DNA from: Rugosimonospora africana
GTDB lineage: Bacteria; Actinomycetota; Actinomycetes; Mycobacteriales; Micromonosporaceae
DNA length: 64,000 bases
Direction: 5' to 3'
Assembly: GCF_016862975.1 (NCBI RefSeq)
Contig: NZ_BONZ01000038.1
Location: forward strand, 1-64,000
Translations under genes and position numbers: made by a program
The notes under the pieces: model-generated
Databases searched by the model: none
Seen by the model: only the letters and a program-made list of their open reading frames with translations
What the model was told of the DNA's origin: nothing
Shown here: positions 54,283-62,970 of the stretch, one piece after another
How the letters are laid out: every line of letters starts with the position of its first letter
Position numbering within the stretch: the stretch's first letter is position 1

Positions 54283-54297
54283 TCGCGGCGTGCGTTC

Positions 54298-54882
54298 TCA
54301 GGTCGCGGCCGTGGCGAGCAGCCGCTCCACGAGGGCGCGGGCGCTACGGGCCGGCCCGCCGTCGCCCAGCGCCTGCACCGAGGCGTACACGCCCTCCATG
54401 ACGAGCGCCAGGTAGTCCGCGAGCTGTTCCGGGTCGGCGACCGGCACGGTGCGGGCGTGGTCGGCCACCAGTTCCCCGAACCGTTGCCGCAGCCAGGTCT
54501 TCTGCTCCACCGACGTCCGGTGCGCCGGGTGGTTCGCGTCCGGGAATTCGGCCAGGGCCATCAGGAACGGGCAACCCCGGCACTGCTCCGGACCCACCTG
54601 GTCGGCGATGGCGTCGAAGATCGCCAGGATCTGGTCGCGCGGCACGTCGCCACCGGCCCGCGCCGACTCGTCGAACCAGGACTGGTAGTACCCCTTGGAA
54701 CGGTCGATGTACGCGGCGATCAGGTCGTCCTTGGACGCGAACAGCCGGTACAGAGTGGTGGGCGCGACTCCGGCCTCGGCAGCCACCCGGTCGACCCCGG
54801 TGGCCCGGATGCCCTGCCAGTAGAACAGCTCGTGGGCCACCCGGAGCACGTGCTCGCGAGTTTCGGTACCGGCACGTCGCAT
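54298..54882 (-). CDS. TetR-family repressor
   Basis: A 194-residue regulator with a helix-turn-helix at about residues 8-58 (HVLRVAHELFYWQGIRATGV, AEAGVAPTTLYRLFASKDDL). The C-terminal ligand domain contains a two-Cys patch CRGCPFLMALAEF typical of a TetR_C subgroup that includes redox- or electrophile-responsive members. ATG 54882 lies 39 nt after a -10 element and a 13-bp inverted-repeat operator. No other obvious target gene is adjacent, so it may repress itself or remote genes. Confidence 0.93.
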   Translation of the reverse strand: MRRAGTETREHVLRVAHELFYWQGIRATGVDRVAAEAGVAPTTLYRLFASKDDLIAAYIDRSKGYYQSWFDESARAGGDVPRDQILAIFDAIADQVGPEQCRGCPFLMALAEFPDANHPAHRTSVEQKTWLRQRFGELVADHARTVPVADPEQLADYLALVMEGVYASVQALGDGGPARSARALVERLLATAAT

Positions 54883-54920
54883 ATGGTTCAGACCTCTTCC
54901 ACGGCACCAACGCCGGGCCT

Positions 54921-54959
54921 ATAGTAGCCCGATGTTAGGGGTCGTTCCCTAACATCGGG
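54921..54959 (-). promoter_or_regulatory. TetR promoter with 13-bp inverted-repeat operator
   Basis: CCCGATGTTAGGG (54928-54940) and CCCTAACATCGGG (54947-54959) are exact reverse complements around 6 bp. On the minus strand TACTAT (54926-54921) is the likely -10 element, so the operator covers the -35 region. Confidence 0.75.
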
Positions 54960-55096
54960 ACCTGGCGCTCCGGCAACGGACACCAGGTGTGGCGCGACGG
55001 CCACGGGGGACGTCGACACCACCCTCCCGGCTGGCTCGCGGTGACCGGTGCTGGTCAACGACGGGTGCTGGTCACCGGCGACCAAACCACCAATCA

Positions 55097-55136
55097 GTGT
55101 GTGCGCACACACGGGTAGTGCCGTGTGTGCGCACAC
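55097..55136. repeat. Double GTGTGCGCACAC palindrome / 16-bp hairpin
   Basis: GTGTGTGCGCACACAC at 55097-55112 is a perfect 16-bp palindrome and a second GTGTGCGCACAC core lies at 55125-55136. Together, 55099-55114 and 55121-55136 also form a perfect 16-bp hairpin with a 6-nt loop. It is 60 bp upstream of the acetyltransferase-like gene. Confidence 0.75.
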
Positions 55137-55187
55137 GCGCGTGTGCCCGGTGTCGGGTAGATGCCAGCCGGGCGAGCGGGCGGTGGC

Positions 55188-55193
55188 TAGAGT
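55188..55193 (+). promoter_or_regulatory. -10 element TAGAGT, leaderless start
   Basis: TAGAGT ends 6 nt before the ATG at 55200. Confidence 0.5.
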
Positions 55194-55199
55194 CCCGCC

Positions 55200-55985
55200 A
55201 TGCCCGCCTCATCCCCCGCCCGGGTCGCCATCCGTCGCGTCGCCGATCTCGGCGGGGACGACTGGAGCGAGATCGGCGAGTTCGGCTCCCGCTACTTCGA
55301 GGGCGCCTTCGTCGCCAGCATCCGGTCGAAGCGGGATCTGGTGCAGCTCCGCGGCGACGACGGCCGGCTGGTGGGCATCGGAGCGGTCGAAACGTTCGAC
55401 CTCGTCCACGCCGGCCGGACGGTCACCGTGATCCACGCCGGGAACGCGGCCTTCACCGACGAGACCCGAGGCCAGGGGTACGTGCAGCGGATCGGGTTCC
55501 GGTATTTCCTGCGGGCCAAGGCCCGGCACCCGCTGCGCCCGGTGTACGTGGCCTTCACGACGTTCAGCTGGCGCAGCTACCTGAGCCTGACGCGCAACTT
55601 CCGGTACTTCTGGCCGCGGTACGGCAGCCAGCCGCCGGAACTGGAGGCCGGTCTGTTGGCGGTGCTCGGCGCGCGCCTGCTGGACGACCGGTACGACCCG
55701 GCCGCCGGTGTGGGTCGCAACCTCGACCGGCGGCTGCGGCCCGACATCGCGCTGATCCCGCATCACCTCGCCGCCGATCCGGACGTCGGCTTCTTCGCGG
55801 CCCGCAACGCGGGCTACGCCAGCGGGGACGTGATGCTGTGCCTGGCACCGCTGAACGCCTCGAACTGGTGGACGGCCGCATCCCGGATCGTCCGGCGGCG
55901 GTTGCGCCGGTCCGCCCGGAAGCCGGCCGCGGCCGCCGTACCGGAGGCCGCTCGCCCGGCGGACGCACCCGCCGCTGGCCGCTGA
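55200..55985 (+). CDS. GNAT-like acetyltransferase, unassigned
   Basis: A 261-residue cytoplasmic protein. The order of elements suggests a GNAT fold: an N-terminal beta-hairpin, a central strand VTVIHAGNAAFTDETRGQGY and a following helix VQRIGFRYFLRAKARHP that would hold acetyl-CoA, then VYVAFTTFSWRSYLSLTRNF. The classical R/Q-x-x-G-x-G/A loop is only approximate (ETRGQGY), so the assignment is tentative. The C-terminus is Arg/Ala-rich and probably disordered. Monocistronic, with a leaderless promoter and palindromes upstream. Confidence 0.6.
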   Translation: MPASSPARVAIRRVADLGGDDWSEIGEFGSRYFEGAFVASIRSKRDLVQLRGDDGRLVGIGAVETFDLVHAGRTVTVIHAGNAAFTDETRGQGYVQRIGFRYFLRAKARHPLRPVYVAFTTFSWRSYLSLTRNFRYFWPRYGSQPPELEAGLLAVLGARLLDDRYDPAAGVGRNLDRRLRPDIALIPHHLAADPDVGFFAARNAGYASGDVMLCLAPLNASNWWTAASRIVRRRLRRSARKPAAAAVPEAARPADAPAAGR

Positions 55986-56056
55986 CCGATTCCGTGGCCG
56001 CCGCCGTTGCGTCCTGTCGGGCGCGGCGAGCACAGGCCCACCGAACACGCTGAGCG

Positions 56057-56761
56057 CTAAGCCGGCGTGAGCCGCGCGATCCCGGCCGCCCAGCGCCTGA
56101 CCGCGGCCGGGTCGTCCGCGGTGACCGCCTGGACGCCCAGGGCCATGCACTGCCGCAGCTGCTCCTCGCTGTTGGCCGGCCAAGCGTCCACCGAGATCCC
56201 GGCCGCGGCGCACTCCGCCACGTGATCCGGCGTCAACCGGGTGATCCCCGGCGCGAGCCAGGCCGCGCCGACGGCACCGGCCTGGGCGACCAGGTCGTCC
56301 GGAGTCTTGCCGAGGATGAGCGCCCGCGGGAGCTCCGGCACCACGCGGGCCGCGACGCGCAGCGTGTCGGCCGAGGCGGCGGACAGCACGATCCGCTCGG
56401 CGACGCCGAGTTCGGCGACGATCCGGGCGAACGGTTCGAGCGCCGCGGCGTCCTTGACCTCGGCCTGGATCGGCAGCCGCACGGTGGTCAGCACCTCGCG
56501 GATGGTCGGGATGCGCTCGCCCAGGCCGGCGTCCAGGCCGCGCAGTTCGGCGAGGCTCATCGCGTCGACCCGTCCGCTGCCGTCGGTGGTGCGATCGACC
56601 GTGCCGTCGTGGATGACGACGACCTCACCGTCGGCGGACAGCCGCAGATCGAGTTCGATCTCGTCGGCGTCGTCCGCCTCGGCCCGCAGAAAGGACCGCA
56701 GGGTGTTTTCCGGCTCGGTCGCCATCGAGCCGCGATGGGCGATGATGCGGGGAATACTCAC
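56057..56761 (-). CDS. Glycerophosphodiester phosphodiesterase
   Basis: A 234-residue cytoplasmic GDPD (UgpQ-like) that releases glycerol-3-phosphate from glycerophosphodiesters. Conserved motifs are RIIAHRGSMATEPENTL (first His), EIELDLRLSADGEVVVIHD (acidic metal ligands and second His) and IQAEVKD (last Glu/Lys). No signal peptide. GTG 56761 is used. It is the last gene of the uptake operon, 40 nt after the binding protein, which suggests imported diesters as its substrates. Confidence 0.92.
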   Translation of the reverse strand: MSIPRIIAHRGSMATEPENTLRSFLRAEADDADEIELDLRLSADGEVVVIHDGTVDRTTDGSGRVDAMSLAELRGLDAGLGERIPTIREVLTTVRLPIQAEVKDAAALEPFARIVAELGVAERIVLSAASADTLRVAARVVPELPRALILGKTPDDLVAQAGAVGAAWLAPGITRLTPDHVAECAAAGISVDAWPANSEEQLRQCMALGVQAVTADDPAAVRRWAAGIARLTPA

Positions 56762-56801
56762 CGGCGTTCGCTCCTTGACCCGGGTTCCGTCTCGGCGGCC
56801 G

Positions 56802-58151
56802 TCAGACGTGCTTCTCGATCTGCGCCTTGACCTGTCCGGTCGCCTTCGTCAGCTGGCTCGCCACATCGTCGAAGACGCCCTGTACCGGGGCGTTGTCGGA
56901 CCAGATCTTCTGCAGCCCGGTGTAGATCATCACGTTGCTGTTCGGCACCATGAGCCGCACCTCGTCCTCCTTGCGCACCTTCGCCAGTTGCTGGACGGCG
57001 ACGTTGTAGTTCGGGTTGGCTTTGAGCAGTGTGGCCAGCTGCGGGTCGTTGACCGCCTCGCCCACCGCCGGCATGTAGCCGGTCTTCACACACCAGTACG
57101 CGGCGTTGGCCGGGTCGGCGAGGAACTTGATGAAGGCGAACGCCGCCTTCTTCCGCTTGCTCGTGGCGTACCGCATGATGGACAGCCCGCCGCCCCCGGT
57201 CGGTACCACCTGCCGCGCCTTGGCCGGCACGAACGCGGTACCCACCTCCCAGCCGCCCTTCTTCGCGGCCGCGACCGCCGTGCTGAGGCTGCCGGTGGAG
57301 GTCACCATGGTGGCCACCAACTGGTTGGAGAAGTCGGTGGTCGGGCTGTCGGCCATGTAGGCCATCTTGTCGTCGAAGATGAGCTTGCGCTGCCACTCCG
57401 CGGCCGCGACCGCCTCCGGCTTGTTGATGGTCACCGTGAGCCCGTCAGAGTATGAACCGCCCCACTGCCAGACCGATCCCTGGAACTGCCAGTCCCCGTC
57501 GACCTTCTGGTAGCACTCCATCTTGACCTGCTTGCCGCTGGCCTGGAGGCCCTTCAGCTGCTTGCTCCAGCCGTACCACTCGTCCCAGTCGGCCGGTCCA
57601 CGGTCGGGCAACCCGGCCTTCGCGAACAGCGTCTTGTTGTAATAGAACAGCGGCGTCGATCGGGCGAACGGCAACCACCAGGTCTTGCCTTTCAGCACGC
57701 CCTCGGAGAGCAGTTGCTGCTGGTACACCGACTTGGCGAAGTCGCCGGTGAAGTAGCCGTCCAGCGGCTCCAGCAGATCGTTGAGGTAGAACCGGTGCCA
57801 GGTGACCTCCGAGAAGGTGACCAGATCGGGGATCTGCTTGGCCTGGACCGCCGCCGCGGTCTTCTGCGACGCCTGGTCGTAGGTGCCCTGGAACTGCACC
57901 TCGACGTAGACCTCGTCCTGGGAGTCGTTGAACTTCTGTGCCAGGGCGGACAACGTCGTACCCGGCGTGCCCGAGTACGCCGACCAGAGCACGACCCGGG
58001 TGCGCTTGGCGTACTTGTCCGGCACGTTGCCCTTCGCCTGGCCGTACCCGGAGTCCGACTTGCCGGAGCAGCCGAAGGTGGTCAGAGCCAGGGCCGCGGC
58101 ACCCGCTCCGCCAAGCAGCGACCGGCGGCTGACAACAGTCGAGGTATCCAT
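56802..58151 (-). CDS. ABC transporter sugar/G3P-binding lipoprotein
   Basis: A 449-residue extracellular solute-binding protein (family 1, UgpB-like). Tat signal SRRSLLGGAGAAALALTTF is followed by the lipobox Cys at about residue 28. Typical segments are VVLWSAYSGTPGTTLSALAQ, IPDLVTFSEVTWHRFYLNDL, FYYNKTLFAKAGLPD and FIKFLADPANAAYWCVKTGY. The resemblance to glycerol-3-phosphate binding proteins, together with the GDPD gene, hints at glycerophosphodiesters or polyols. Confidence 0.92.
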   Translation of the reverse strand: MDTSTVVSRRSLLGGAGAAALALTTFGCSGKSDSGYGQAKGNVPDKYAKRTRVVLWSAYSGTPGTTLSALAQKFNDSQDEVYVEVQFQGTYDQASQKTAAAVQAKQIPDLVTFSEVTWHRFYLNDLLEPLDGYFTGDFAKSVYQQQLLSEGVLKGKTWWLPFARSTPLFYYNKTLFAKAGLPDRGPADWDEWYGWSKQLKGLQASGKQVKMECYQKVDGDWQFQGSVWQWGGSYSDGLTVTINKPEAVAAAEWQRKLIFDDKMAYMADSPTTDFSNQLVATMVTSTGSLSTAVAAAKKGGWEVGTAFVPAKARQVVPTGGGGLSIMRYATSKRKKAAFAFIKFLADPANAAYWCVKTGYMPAVGEAVNDPQLATLLKANPNYNVAVQQLAKVRKEDEVRLMVPNSNVMIYTGLQKIWSDNAPVQGVFDDVASQLTKATGQVKAQIEKHV

Positions 58152-58236
58152 GAATATCTCCGTTCGCGGACGACCCAGCCGCCACGTCGGGCGCCGGGTA
58201 CAGCAGTGAGATCGGAAGGTGAGCGGGTGGCCGGGG

Positions 58237-59097
58237 TCAGCCCTTGGTCGCCCCCTGGGTCAACCCGGCCACGAGGTGCCGCTGGGCGAAGAAGAACACC
58301 ACCAGCACGGGTACCACGGCCAGCACGGCGCCGGCCAGGATGGCACCCCAGTTGTTGTATCCCTCCTGGGATTTGAGCAGTAGCAGCCCGACCGGCACGG
58401 TGCGCATGTTGTTGGAGTTGGTGACGATCAGCGGCCAGATGAAGTCGTTCCACTTGGTGACGAGCGTGACGATGCCGACGGTCACCACCATCGGACGCGA
58501 CACCGGAAGCACGATCTTCACCAGAGTCCGCAGGTGGCTGGCGCCGTCCATCCGCGCGGCGTCGAGGATCGCGTCCGGCAGCGTCAGCATGTGCTGGCGC
58601 AGCAGGAAGGTACCGAACACCGATCCGAGCCCGGGCACGATCAGACCCTGATAGGTGTTGACCCACCCCAGGTCGGAGATGGTGAGGTAGTTGGGCAACA
58701 GGGTGACGTTGCCGGGCACCATCATCGCGCCCAGCAGCACCAGGAACAGCACCCGCTTGGCGGGGAAGCGAAGGAACGCGAACGCGTACGCGCACAGCGT
58801 GGCAAAGACCAGTTCCACCGCCGTGGCCACCGTCGACACCAGTACGGAGTTGACGAAGAACCGGCCGACGGGTGCGGCGTGCCAGGCGTCGCTGAAGTTC
58901 GCCCAGCGCAGGTGGAACGGGACCCAGATCGGCGGGTACCGGTAGATGTCCACTGTGGGCTTGAGCGCCGACGCGGCCAGCCAGTACAGCGGGCCGACGA
59001 AGACCAGTCCCACCACGATCAGCACCAGGTACATCGGCAGCCGGGACTTCGGCCAGCCGGCCCGGCGCGGCCGGGCGGTCGGGGTTCGCACGGTCAT
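58237..59097 (-). CDS. ABC transporter permease (UgpE/MalG type)
   Basis: A 286-residue inner-membrane permease with six helices. The EAA loop that contacts the ATPase reads DAARMDGASHLRTLVKIVLP (near residues 185-205). ATG 59097 overlaps the upstream permease stop by 4 bp. It imports the ligand of the binding protein. No ATPase gene is present in the operon. Confidence 0.94.
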   Translation of the reverse strand: MTVRTPTARPRRAGWPKSRLPMYLVLIVVGLVFVGPLYWLAASALKPTVDIYRYPPIWVPFHLRWANFSDAWHAAPVGRFFVNSVLVSTVATAVELVFATLCAYAFAFLRFPAKRVLFLVLLGAMMVPGNVTLLPNYLTISDLGWVNTYQGLIVPGLGSVFGTFLLRQHMLTLPDAILDAARMDGASHLRTLVKIVLPVSRPMVVTVGIVTLVTKWNDFIWPLIVTNSNNMRTVPVGLLLLKSQEGYNNWGAILAGAVLAVVPVLVVFFFAQRHLVAGLTQGATKG

Positions 59098-60080
59098 CGG
59101 TAGTGCACCCTCCGCTCGAGGAAGCGCGCCTGCAGGGCCGTCATGGCCACCAGAAGCACGAACATGATCATTGCCGCCGCGGCGGCGTGACCGGCGTCCG
59201 AGGCGACGAATGCCCGCTGGTAGATGAACCAGCTCAGCGTCGTCGTCGAGGTGCCGGGCCCGCCCTCGGTCATCAGCGCGATCACATCGAACGCCTGGAA
59301 GGCGCTGATGATGGTGGTGAGGAACAGGAAGAACGTGACCGGGGACAGCAACGGAAGGGTGATCTTGCGGAACAGCCGCCAACTGCCGGCGCCGTCCAGC
59401 GCGGCCGACTCGTACAGGTCCCTGGGCAGGTTCTGCAGCCCGGCGAGGTAGACGATCGCGATGAACCCGGTGCTCTTCCACAGGTACACGATGATCAGGC
59501 CGGGCAGCGCCCAGCGGGAGCTGGTCATCCAGGGCGGCGAGGTCAGCCCCAGCGGAGCCAGCAACGGCCGGATCAGGCCGTAGTTGGGATCGAAGATGAA
59601 CAGCCAGAGGGTACCTATGGCCGCGCCGGACAGCACGTGCGGAGCGAACGCCATCGTGCGCACGAACCGGCGCCCGACGAGGCGCTGGTTGAGCAGCAAC
59701 GCGGTCGCCAGTCCGAGCACCATGCTGCCGACCACCACGCCCACCACGAACACCACCGTCTGCCGCAGCGTCGCGAGAAAGTCCGGGTCGGTGAACAGGT
59801 CTCGGTAGTTCGCGAGGCCGACGAGGTCCTTGGTCGGCGCGAGCATGTTCCAGTCGGTCAGGCTGAGGTAGCCGTTGTAGATGACCGGCCAGTACGCGAA
59901 GACGAGGACGAACAGGAAGTTCGGTGCGATGAACGCGAGGAACAGCAGGTACTCCGGGTAGCGCCGGCGGCGCCGCGCCGGGGTTCCCCGGCCGCGGCCG
60001 GACCGGGTCGACTCGACCGTGGTGCCGCCCCGGGTCCCCTTCGTCGTCCCCCTCGCCGTCGCGGCATCGAGCGAAGCCAT
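59094..60080 (-). CDS. ABC transporter permease (UgpA/MalF type)
   Basis: A 328-residue permease. An N-terminal Arg/Thr/Gly-rich cytoplasmic segment (about 40 residues) precedes six helices. The EAA loop reads ESAALDGAGSWRLFRKITLP. It is promoter-proximal in the operon permease-permease-binding protein-GDPD. The upstream 244-bp gap carries an inverted repeat that may be bound by the neighbouring DeoR protein. Confidence 0.94.
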   Translation of the reverse strand: MASLDAATARGTTKGTRGGTTVESTRSGRGRGTPARRRRRYPEYLLFLAFIAPNFLFVLVFAYWPVIYNGYLSLTDWNMLAPTKDLVGLANYRDLFTDPDFLATLRQTVVFVVGVVVGSMVLGLATALLLNQRLVGRRFVRTMAFAPHVLSGAAIGTLWLFIFDPNYGLIRPLLAPLGLTSPPWMTSSRWALPGLIIVYLWKSTGFIAIVYLAGLQNLPRDLYESAALDGAGSWRLFRKITLPLLSPVTFFLFLTTIISAFQAFDVIALMTEGGPGTSTTTLSWFIYQRAFVASDAGHAAAAAMIMFVLLVAMTALQARFLERRVHYR

Positions 60081-60179
60081 CCGCCTCGCCTCCCTTCACC
60101 GCGGCCGCCAGAACCGGCCCGGAGCGCATGCCTCACGCGGCACCGCCACCGGCCGATAGATGAGATATCGGCGTGAAAA

Positions 60180-60197
60180 ACAACAGACCGATGTTGT
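60180..60197. promoter_or_regulatory. Inverted repeat ACAACA-N6-TGTTGT
   Basis: An 18-bp inverted repeat lies 100 bp upstream of the transporter operon. Nearby GTTAACATCG (about 60210) has similar half-sites. It is a candidate operator for the DeoR regulator. Confidence 0.5.
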
Positions 60198-60324
60198 GAT
60201 CGGTGGTAAGTTAACATCGTGTTCACCGGTCGGCAAGGTCCGGTCAAACGGAAAAACGCCGGGACGCCACCATCGGCGAAACCACCGTCGGGGACACGGC
60301 AGTTCGAGACCCCACCGGCGGGGA

Positions 60325-61140
60325 CTACGCCCTTGCGGTATCGACCACCCGGACGGTCACACCCTGCGCGGTCAGGTCCGCGACCACGTCCGGCGCCAGG
60401 CCGGAGTCGACGAAGACGGCGTCGAACGCGGTCAGCGGACACAACTCGTTGAGCGCGCGACGCGCGAACTTGGTGTGGTCGACCAGCAGGATCCGCTCCG
60501 CGGCCGCTGCCATCAGCGCGCGCTTGACCTGGATCGTGTCGGTGGAGGTGTGGTAGCAGACGCCGTCGGTCACCGCGGTGGTGGACATGAACAGCAGGTC
60601 GGCCCGGATCGGCTGGACCGCCTCCAGCGTGCGCATGCCGAGGAAGGCGTCGTAGGCCGGGTAGTAGGCGCCGCCGAGACCGACCAGGTCGATGCCGGGC
60701 GCTCCGGCGAGCAGCTTGATGGTGGCCAGAAAGTTGGTCACCACGGTCACCGGCAACCGGCCGGGCAGCAACTCGGCCAGCGACAGGGCCGTCGTGCTGT
60801 CGTCGAGGATCACCGCCTGCCCCGGCCGGATCAACTCCACCGCGGCCGCCGCGATCGCCTGTTTGGCCGGCCGCATGGCATTGCTGCGGTGGCCGAAGTC
60901 TCCGTGGAACACCGCGGACGGCTCGGCCGTCGCACCGCCGCGCACCTTGCGCAGCCAGCCCTGACTTTGCAGCACATCGAGGTCGCGGTGGATTGTCATG
61001 GAACTCACGCCGAACGTCTCGACCAGATCCTGGATGCGCGCGGAGCCGTGCGCCGCGACGTGATGACGGATGTGCTCCTGGCGGGCCCGCTGGTCTCTGA
61101 GGCTTGCCGCGCCGTCGACAGAATCGTGGTTGACGGTCAT
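60325..61140 (-). CDS. DeoR-family sugar/polyol repressor
   Basis: A 271-residue regulator. The helix-turn-helix at about residues 20-70 has DLVETFGVSSMTIHRDLDVL and GWLRKVRGGA. The sugar-phosphate-sensing domain contains AAVELIRPGQAVILDDSTTA, VVTNFLATIKLLA, LVGLGGAYYPAYDAFLG and ILLVDHTKFARRALNELCPL, the DeoR_C phosphosugar fold. It lies between the transporter operon and the divergent FGGY kinases and likely controls both. Confidence 0.95.
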   Translation of the reverse strand: MTVNHDSVDGAASLRDQRARQEHIRHHVAAHGSARIQDLVETFGVSSMTIHRDLDVLQSQGWLRKVRGGATAEPSAVFHGDFGHRSNAMRPAKQAIAAAAVELIRPGQAVILDDSTTALSLAELLPGRLPVTVVTNFLATIKLLAGAPGIDLVGLGGAYYPAYDAFLGMRTLEAVQPIRADLLFMSTTAVTDGVCYHTSTDTIQVKRALMAAAAERILLVDHTKFARRALNELCPLTAFDAVFVDSGLAPDVVADLTAQGVTVRVVDTARA

Positions 61141-61274
61141 CGGTGCGGTCCTCCTGCTGTTGCGCGGCGGGCGAAGCAGGGTTCGGCCGACTTCCGGGCG
61201 ACGTTCATGGTAATGCCCTCGAACCCTTTCCGTGGTCGTCAGATTACGGCATTGGCGGCTGGGCAATGTTATAT

Positions 61275-61305
61275 CCGTGTGACATGATGCAACGATGTCA
61301 CACGG
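61275..61305. promoter_or_regulatory. Perfect inverted repeat CCGTGTGACAT-N9-ATGTCACACGG
   Basis: Arms 61275-61285 and 61295-61305 are exact reverse complements. The site sits 39 bp before the first FGGY kinase in the region divergent to deoR and is a strong operator candidate. Confidence 0.75.
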
Positions 61306-61344
61306 CAATGATCCACAGATCGGCGGGCCGCGGCGGACAGGCAC

Positions 61345-62970
61345 ATGACCATCCTGGCCATCGACGCCGGCACCTCGTCGATCAAGGCAGTCGCCTACCA
61401 CGACGGTCGCCAGGTCGGCACCGGTTCCGTCGACACGCCGGTGCAGCGCACCGGCAGGTACCGCGAGCAAGACATGATGACGACGTGGAAGGCCACGGTG
61501 GCTGCCGCCCGGACGGCGCTGATCACCGCCACGGCTCCGGTCGAGGGCATCGTCACCACCGCGCAGGGCGACGGCTGCTGGCTCGTCGACAAGGCGTTGG
61601 AGCCGGTCGGGCCGGCCATCCTGTGGAACGACGCGCGCGCCACCGGGGTGGTCGACACCTGGCGCCGGGACGGGACGCTGGACCGGGCGTCGGCGCTGAC
61701 CGGCTCGCCGACGTTTCCCGGCCTGCTCAACGCCGTCCTGGCCTGGCTGCGTGAGCGGCAGCCCGACCGGCTCGCCGCGGCGAGCGCCGCACTGACCTGC
61801 AACGGATGGCTGTTCGCCAAGCTCACCGGCGCGCTCGCGGTCGACGAGTCGGACGCGTCCGCGCCGTTTCTCGACCTGACGAGCCGCCGGTACGACGAGC
61901 GACTCATCCAGCTGTTCGGCCTCGACGACCTCGCCCGGCTCCTGCCGCCGGTCCGTCCGGACGAGCAACGGATCGAGCCGCTGCGCGGCGACGCCGCCGA
62001 CGAACTGGGACTTCCGGCCGGGACGCCGGTCGTCGTGGCGCCCTACGACGTGCCCGCCACCGCGATCGGTGCCGGCGCACTCGAACCGGACCAGGCGTGT
62101 TGCGTCCTCGGCACCACACTGTGCGCCTCGATGGTGCTCGACGCGGTACCGGTACCGGATCAAGCGGCCGGCTTCACCCTCGCGATCAGCCCGCCCGGCC
62201 GGTACCTGCGGGCGTTCCCCACGCTCACCGGCGTGGAGGCGCTGTCCTGGGCGGCGGACCTGCTGGGCGTGTCCGGTCCCGAGGAGCTGGCCGCACTGGC
62301 GTCGACCGCCCGGCCGGCCTCCGATGACCTGCTCGTGCTGCCGTACCTGTCGCCGGCCGGCGAACGCGCGCCGTTCTGGGCACCGGCCGCCCGCGGGGCT
62401 GTCTTCGGGCTCTCCTTCGAGCACGGCCGCGCCGAACTGGCGCGTGGCATCTTCGAAGGGCTCGCGCTGGTGGTGGCCGACTGTGTCCAGGCCACCGGCC
62501 GGCGCCCCGATGGCATCCGGCTGTGCGGTGGCGGCGCGCGAAGCCGCCTGTGGTGCCAACTCATCGCCGACGCCACCGGTGTGGACGTCCTGCGCGGTAC
62601 CGATCGGGAGGTGGGCGCGCTGGGCGCCGCGATCTTCGCCGAGGTGGCCCTCGGCCGGCACCGCGACCTGACGACCGCTGGCGAGGCGCTCCGGGGACCG
62701 GTCGAGCGGCTGGTCCCGGACCGGAACCGGGCCGACCGGCACCGGCGGTTGGCGGAGGAGTGGGTGCGTCGCCGGCCGCTCGCCTCGACCGTGTTCGCGG
62801 ACGGCGCCGAGACCGCCGGTGCCCAGACTGCCGGCGCCCAGTCCGTCGGTGCCGGATCCGTCGGCGCCCAATCCGTCGACGCTCAGTCCGTCGGCGCCGA
62901 ATCCGTCGGCGCCCAGACTGTCGGCGCCGAATCCGTCGTCGGCGCCGAGAGCGGAGGCGGCCGTGGCTGA
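61345..62970 (+). CDS. FGGY-family carbohydrate kinase with repeat tail
   Basis: A 541-residue sugar or polyol kinase. The N-terminal FGGY domain begins ILAIDAGTSSIKAVAY (ATP loop); the C-terminal domain has CCVLGTTLCASM, the LSPAGERAPFWAPAARGAVFG signature region and GIRLCGGGARSRLWCQLIAD. Residues up to about 488 match the family length; the last 53 residues are a low-complexity tail of nine 15-bp repeats giving units such as AQSVG and AESVG. The stop overlaps the next kinase GTG by 8 bp. Confidence 0.9.
   Translation: MTILAIDAGTSSIKAVAYHDGRQVGTGSVDTPVQRTGRYREQDMMTTWKATVAAARTALITATAPVEGIVTTAQGDGCWLVDKALEPVGPAILWNDARATGVVDTWRRDGTLDRASALTGSPTFPGLLNAVLAWLRERQPDRLAAASAALTCNGWLFAKLTGALAVDESDASAPFLDLTSRRYDERLIQLFGLDDLARLLPPVRPDEQRIEPLRGDAADELGLPAGTPVVVAPYDVPATAIGAGALEPDQACCVLGTTLCASMVLDAVPVPDQAAGFTLAISPPGRYLRAFPTLTGVEALSWAADLLGVSGPEELAALASTARPASDDLLVLPYLSPAGERAPFWAPAARGAVFGLSFEHGRAELARGIFEGLALVVADCVQATGRRPDGIRLCGGGARSRLWCQLIADATGVDVLRGTDREVGALGAAIFAEVALGRHRDLTTAGEALRGPVERLVPDRNRADRHRRLAEEWVRRRPLASTVFADGAETAGAQTAGAQSVGAGSVGAQSVDAQSVGAESVGAQTVGAESVVGAESGGGRG
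62806..62940 (+). repeat. Nine tandem 15-bp coding repeats
   Basis: Nine in-frame units of the type GCCSARTCCGTCGGC encode a five-residue repeat (A-[QEG]-[ST]-[VA]-[GDV]) at the kinase C-terminus. In-frame unit length means that copy number can change without a frameshift. Confidence 0.9.
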
